DNA of 64,000 nt from Acidobacteriota bacterium (GTDB lineage: Bacteria > Acidobacteriota > Terriglobia > Bryobacterales > UBA6623). This document shows, piece by piece, positions 63,547-64,000 of this stretch (position 1 is the first letter of the stretch; each line of letters begins with the position of its first letter). The notes below the pieces were generated by a model that did no database searches, was not told where the DNA came from, and saw nothing but the letters and a program-made list of their open reading frames with translations. The translations under genes and the position numbers were made by a program. Location: positions 124,001 to 188,000 of the forward strand of contig WGMB01000018.1 of assembly GCA_016125275.1 (NCBI GenBank), written 5' to 3'.

Positions 63547-64000
63547 GTGAAGTTTCGCCTAGTCGCGATCTGCTTGATTTCCGCGGCGAGCGCGTGGTCG
63601 CAAACCGGTTCGATCACCGGCCGTGTCACAGACCCTACGGGCGCCGTCATCCCCGGCGCCAAGATCGAAGTCCGCTCCGTGGACACCGGAATCGCCGTAA
63701 CGGCGGAAACCAATGCGGAGGGGTACTACAACGTGCCGTCCCTCCAGCCGGGAGGGTACGACGTCAGCGCGACCCAGGACGGCTTTGTCGCGCAGCGCAG
63801 ACCCGGGCTGCGCCTGTTGGTGCAGCAGATCGCGCGCTTGGACTTTCAACTCGAGCTCGGCAGCGTGACGGAAACCGTCGAAGTCAATGCGCAAAACATT
63901 CTGCTGGACAGCGAGTCGAGCACGGTGGGCCAGGTCATCGGGACCCGGCAGATCTCCGAACTGCCGCTGCTGGGACGCAACCCCTATGCGCTGGCCATGC
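63547..64000 (+). CDS. TonB-dependent (Oar-like) receptor, N-terminal part only
   Basis: This is the 5' end of an outer-membrane receptor, cut by the window edge; the frame stays open for 151 codons. It starts with GTG at 63547 with GGAGG at 63535-63539. The signal peptide (FRLVAICLISAASAWSQ) is followed by a carboxypeptidase-regulatory-like domain: GSITGRVTDPTGAVIPGAKI, EGYYNVPSLQPGGYDVSATQ, and then VGQVIGTRQISELPLLGRNP, the plug-like segment typical of Acidobacteriota Oar/TonB receptors. It would import large ligands through the outer membrane with TonB energy. Confidence 0.92.
   Translation, partial: MKFRLVAICLISAASAWSQTGSITGRVTDPTGAVIPGAKIEVRSVDTGIAVTAETNAEGYYNVPSLQPGGYDVSATQDGFVAQRRPGLRLLVQQIARLDFQLELGSVTETVEVNAQNILLDSESSTVGQVIGTRQISELPLLGRNPYALAM

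Overview
The window is a 64 kb stretch of a GC-rich bacterial chromosome, most likely from an Acidobacteriota member near Solibacter/Bryobacterales. The evidence is a protein with a Solibacter-type (TIGR03437-like) C-terminal module, the start of an Oar/TonB-type outer-membrane receptor with a carboxypeptidase-regulatory N-domain, a DUF1592-type c-heme protein paired with a Tat-exported DUF1552 protein, three DUF1080 sugar hydrolases, a sulfatase, a PhyH oxygenase and a GMC oxidoreductase. This placement is inference from gene families; no rRNA is present.

Layout. 1-7 kb: end of an MGT-type glycosyltransferase, S9 peptidase, amidase-dehydratase pair, secreted TIM-barrel-like protein. 7-9.5 kb: divergent pair of degenerate signalling genes (LuxR-type regulator; FHA-AAA+-HTH protein without the GAFTGA loop). 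9.5-16 kb: ALDH-like protein, flavin oxidase, PfkB kinase, ThiS/MoaD-MoeZ sulfur-carrier pair, pgk. 16-20.7 kb: Wzy/WaaL-like ligase, fatty-acid desaturase followed by an intramembrane-type histidine kinase and OmpR regulator, HAD hydrolase. 20.7-28.4 kb: PhyH, ThpR, a double-glycine membrane peptide plus exported C39 peptidase, VOC protein, a second ThiS-like protein translationally coupled to a BNR-repeat protein, GMC oxidoreductase, ilvE, DUF1080. 28.6-33.3 kb: M48 protease, ArsR-SRPBCC operon, DUF1080, LacI regulator, CZB protein.

33.3-41 kb is the most accessory part. A 1.85 kb cassette of lower-GC orphan genes lies between a truncated and an intact copy of tRNA-Leu(UAG). A hexapeptide acyltransferase-like gene and a DUF1080 gene follow, then a DUF6680-like orphan and a Fic protein with an operator-like palindrome upstream. 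40.5-49.9 kb returns to conserved genes (thrC, lytic transglycosylase, hflX-hfq) and then to secreted hydrolases and an amidohydrolase operon. 50-55 kb holds secreted collar-like/TIGR03437 and leucine-rich-repeat proteins. 55-64 kb holds the DUF1592-DUF1552 pair, a second MGT glycosyltransferase, a multicopper oxidase whose copper motifs are in reversed order, a lipoprotein sulfatase, and the 5' end of a TonB-type receptor.

The most unusual items are the tRNA-Leu-flanked cassette, the permuted multicopper oxidase, the BNR-ThiS pair, the desaturase-linked intramembrane kinase, the GG-peptide/C39 pair, and the FHA protein with a disabled sigma-54 activator core. All positions and motifs were read by eye. 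Family names come from recognised motifs, not database searches.
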